7,181 bases of DNA from Bacillota bacterium. Its GTDB lineage: Bacteria > Bacillota > Clostridia > Oscillospirales > Acutalibacteraceae. The stretch lies in NCBI GenBank assembly GCA_009786275.1, contig WQTL01000402.1, positions 1 to 7,181 of the forward strand, in the 5' to 3' direction. Of the stretch, positions 6,116 to 7,181 are shown in pieces. The position numbers and the translations under genes were made by a program. Positions within the stretch are counted from its first letter, which is position 1; the number at the start of each line of letters is the position of its first letter. Below the pieces are notes generated by a model. That model was not told the DNA's origin. It saw only the letters and a program-made list of their open reading frames with translations, and made no database searches.

Positions 6116-6256
6116 GGCCTCATACTTTCTAGCGTTGGTCTGTTTTCATCTATATGAAGCCGCCGTGGCAAATTTGACGGCGCCGCATATGATGGAGGGA
6201 AGAATCCTTTCCATAGAGGGCGCTTCATATCTTGGATAAGGGAGCGGGTTTTTAGG
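6116..6256. promoter_or_regulatory. Divergent promoter region of the three-paralog cluster
   Basis: These 141 bases separate leftward and rightward genes that share a domain. Facing right, GCTTCATATCTTGG has its CATAT at 6226-6230, 26 bases before the start at 6257. Facing left, GGCTTCATATAGATG has its CATAT at 6156-6152, about 36 bases before the start at 6115. The shared GCTTCATAT looks like a common -10 type element, and CATA is the core of the -10 in promoters for sporulation sigma factors E, G and K. Clear -35 partners are not evident; GAATCCT at 6202-6208 is a weak candidate for the rightward side. Between them lies a dyad, CGCCGT (6161-6166) and ACGGCG (6177-6182), around CAAATTTG. No good sigma-A promoter was found. 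Confidence 0.4.
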
Positions 6257-6583
6257 ATGTCAATGCCCCGTATTGAAATTCCGACAGTGACGGAAGAAAA
6301 CGCACTGGCGAATATCGTCGCCTCCATCGCCCTCGAAGAAGCCGCGCTCGCCCACATCATCAACGCGGAGGGCGAAAAGATCCAGAGGGTCGTGGGGACC
6401 TTCGTGCCGGAGGGCGAGACGGAGCCCCTGCCCATCGGGGGGACCCCGGCGGACGCGGAGGATATGCAGGCCATCAACACCACCGTGGGCGACATGATGG
6501 AGACGATCTCGAACATCGAAGCCTCCCTGCATAACAAGCTGCGCACGGTGCTGGCCGTGCTCGTGGTCCCGCCGGCGGCATAG
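6257..6583 (+). CDS. Small protein of the SIALxEAA/NAEGEKIQ helical domain family (copy 1)
   Basis: A 108-residue protein of no named family that I can identify. Residues 16-43 form the first helical block (ALANIVASIALEEAALAH, then IINAEGEKIQ). A 31-residue interval with an acidic, Gly/Pro-containing loop (VPEGETEPLPIGGTPADAED) precedes the second block, AINTTV (72-77) ... NKLRTVLAV. The loop is about 14 residues longer than in its neighbours, and the tail VVPPAA ends right after the domain. It has no signal peptide and no Cys. The start MSM is kept because the downstream copy begins the same way with the same GGAGCGG leader; an internal ATG at 6263 is possible. Copy 2 follows after 33 bases, so the two are probably one transcript arising from tandem duplication. 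The role is unknown; a structural or surface-assembly role is a guess. Confidence 0.8.
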   Translation: MSMPRIEIPTVTEENALANIVASIALEEAALAHIINAEGEKIQRVVGTFVPEGETEPLPIGGTPADAEDMQAINTTVGDMMETISNIEASLHNKLRTVLAVLVVPPAA

Positions 6584-6616
6584 GCAAAATACGTATTGGA
6601 ATGGAGCGGATCCCCC

Positions 6617-7181
6617 ATGTCGATGCCCGTAATTGACCTGGAAGACATTGAGCCGAGGGAAGCGCTGGCGGCCATCATGGCCTCCATCGCGCTGCAGGAG
6701 GCCGCCGTCGCGCACGTCCTGAACGCCGAAGGCGAGAAAATCCAGGCGGTGGTCAACCTGGAGGACGCCACCCTGGAGGAATTGCAGGGCATCAACGAGT
6801 CCGTCAGCGGCCTGGTGGACAGCGTGTCCTCCCTGGCGGGCGAAATACAGAGGAAGCTGCGCACGGCCATGGAGGCCCTGTACCCCGGCGAGCTGCCGGA
6901 AATCGCCGCGACGCTGACCGTCCGTATCATCGACGAGGGGGGGAACCCCGTCAACGCGGCGGGCGCGGAATTCACCCTGATCAGCAACACGAACCCCGCC
7001 GTGCAGTTCACGTCCTTCCCGGTGGGCAGCGCGGTGCGCGTCAACAACGTCCCGCCGGGGTTATATACGCTGCAGCAGACCAACCCGGCGGACGGCCACG
7101 TGATCGACCCCGACCCCCACTGCGTGGAGGTGCTCAGCGACGGCTCCATACGCTTCGACGGCGCGGACGCCGCCATACACC
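6617..7181 (+). CDS. SIALxEAA/NAEGEKIQ helical domain fused to a SpaA/Cna-B-like domain (3' truncated)
   Basis: An open frame runs from the ATG at 6617 to the window end (188 codons) without a stop. Residues 1-88 repeat the helical domain: EALAAIMASIALQEAAVAH, then VLNAEGEKIQ to residue 43, the second block GINESV (58-63) and RKLRTA (79-84), in register with copy 1 up to Gln43. Residues about 98-180 look like a SpaA/Cna-B prealbumin-like beta domain: LTVRIIDEGGNPVNAAGAEF, then VNNVPPGLYTLQQTNPADGH and a closing strand VEVLSDGSIRF. In pilin-type members a Lys in the first strand and a Glu in the YTLxE motif build an internal isopeptide bond; here those places hold Arg103 and Gln154, so the bond is unlikely. 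No signal peptide is visible. GGAG lies 10 bases before the start. The full protein may carry more beta repeats or an anchor outside the window. Confidence 0.82.
   Translation, partial: MSMPVIDLEDIEPREALAAIMASIALQEAAVAHVLNAEGEKIQAVVNLEDATLEELQGINESVSGLVDSVSSLAGEIQRKLRTAMEALYPGELPEIAATLTVRIIDEGGNPVNAAGAEFTLISNTNPAVQFTSFPVGSAVRVNNVPPGLYTLQQTNPADGHVIDPDPHCVEVLSDGSIRFDGADAAIH

Noticed and set aside
6112..7176. Long open frame on the minus strand (354 codons)
   Set aside because: It lies antisense to two rightward genes with clear paralogous protein sequence and is Ser- and Met-rich in a way typical of a mirror frame in GC-rich DNA. No binding site or family match is seen.
1..7181. CRISPR array, tRNA, rRNA, riboswitch or insertion sequence
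   Set aside because: No regularly spaced repeats, cloverleaf-like or ribosomal sequence, known riboswitch core or transposase motif was seen on reading both strands.

Overview
The window looks like a piece of a GC-rich, low-branching Firmicutes chromosome, most likely an anaerobic Clostridia (gut Oscillospirales or Christensenellales type). This is inferred from the strong GGAGG-type ribosome binding sites, the sigma-A type promoters, a short DtxR regulator paired with feoA, feoB and a tiny Cys-rich FeoB-associated protein, and the intergenic GTAGGGGCGGC hairpin repeats. No rRNA or single-copy marker is present, so the taxon is a guess.

Left part (1-3192): the last 27 codons of an unknown gene are followed by a cluster of hairpin repeats and a likely bidirectional terminator. 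Next comes an iron-uptake module. A 120-residue DtxR-family repressor is read leftward from a TTG start. FeoA, FeoB and a 45-residue membrane Cys-rich protein are read rightward with 4-base overlaps. Two copies of GTTAG-N6-CTAAC lie on and just after the feo promoter, where an iron-loaded repressor would block transcription. The operon ends in a clear hairpin terminator.

Middle part (3211-5689): two metallohydrolase genes are read leftward, probably as one transcript. The first encodes a metallo-beta-lactamase-fold protein of the ComEC hydrolase type with an N-terminal membrane segment. The second encodes a PHP-domain phosphoesterase with a signal peptide. A sigma-A promoter with 17-base spacing precedes the pair.

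Right part (5717-7181): three genes share one small, apparently uncharacterised helical domain, marked by SIALxEAAxAH and NAEGEKIQ. One is read leftward and has a Cys- and Pro-rich front. Two are read rightward as a tandem duplication, the second fused to a SpaA/Cna-B-like beta domain and cut by the window end. Their shared 141-base intergenic region holds matching CATAT elements facing both ways and a dyad. This domain family, and how it has been combined with other modules, is the most likely source of new biology here. A spore-surface or cell-surface role is only a hypothesis.
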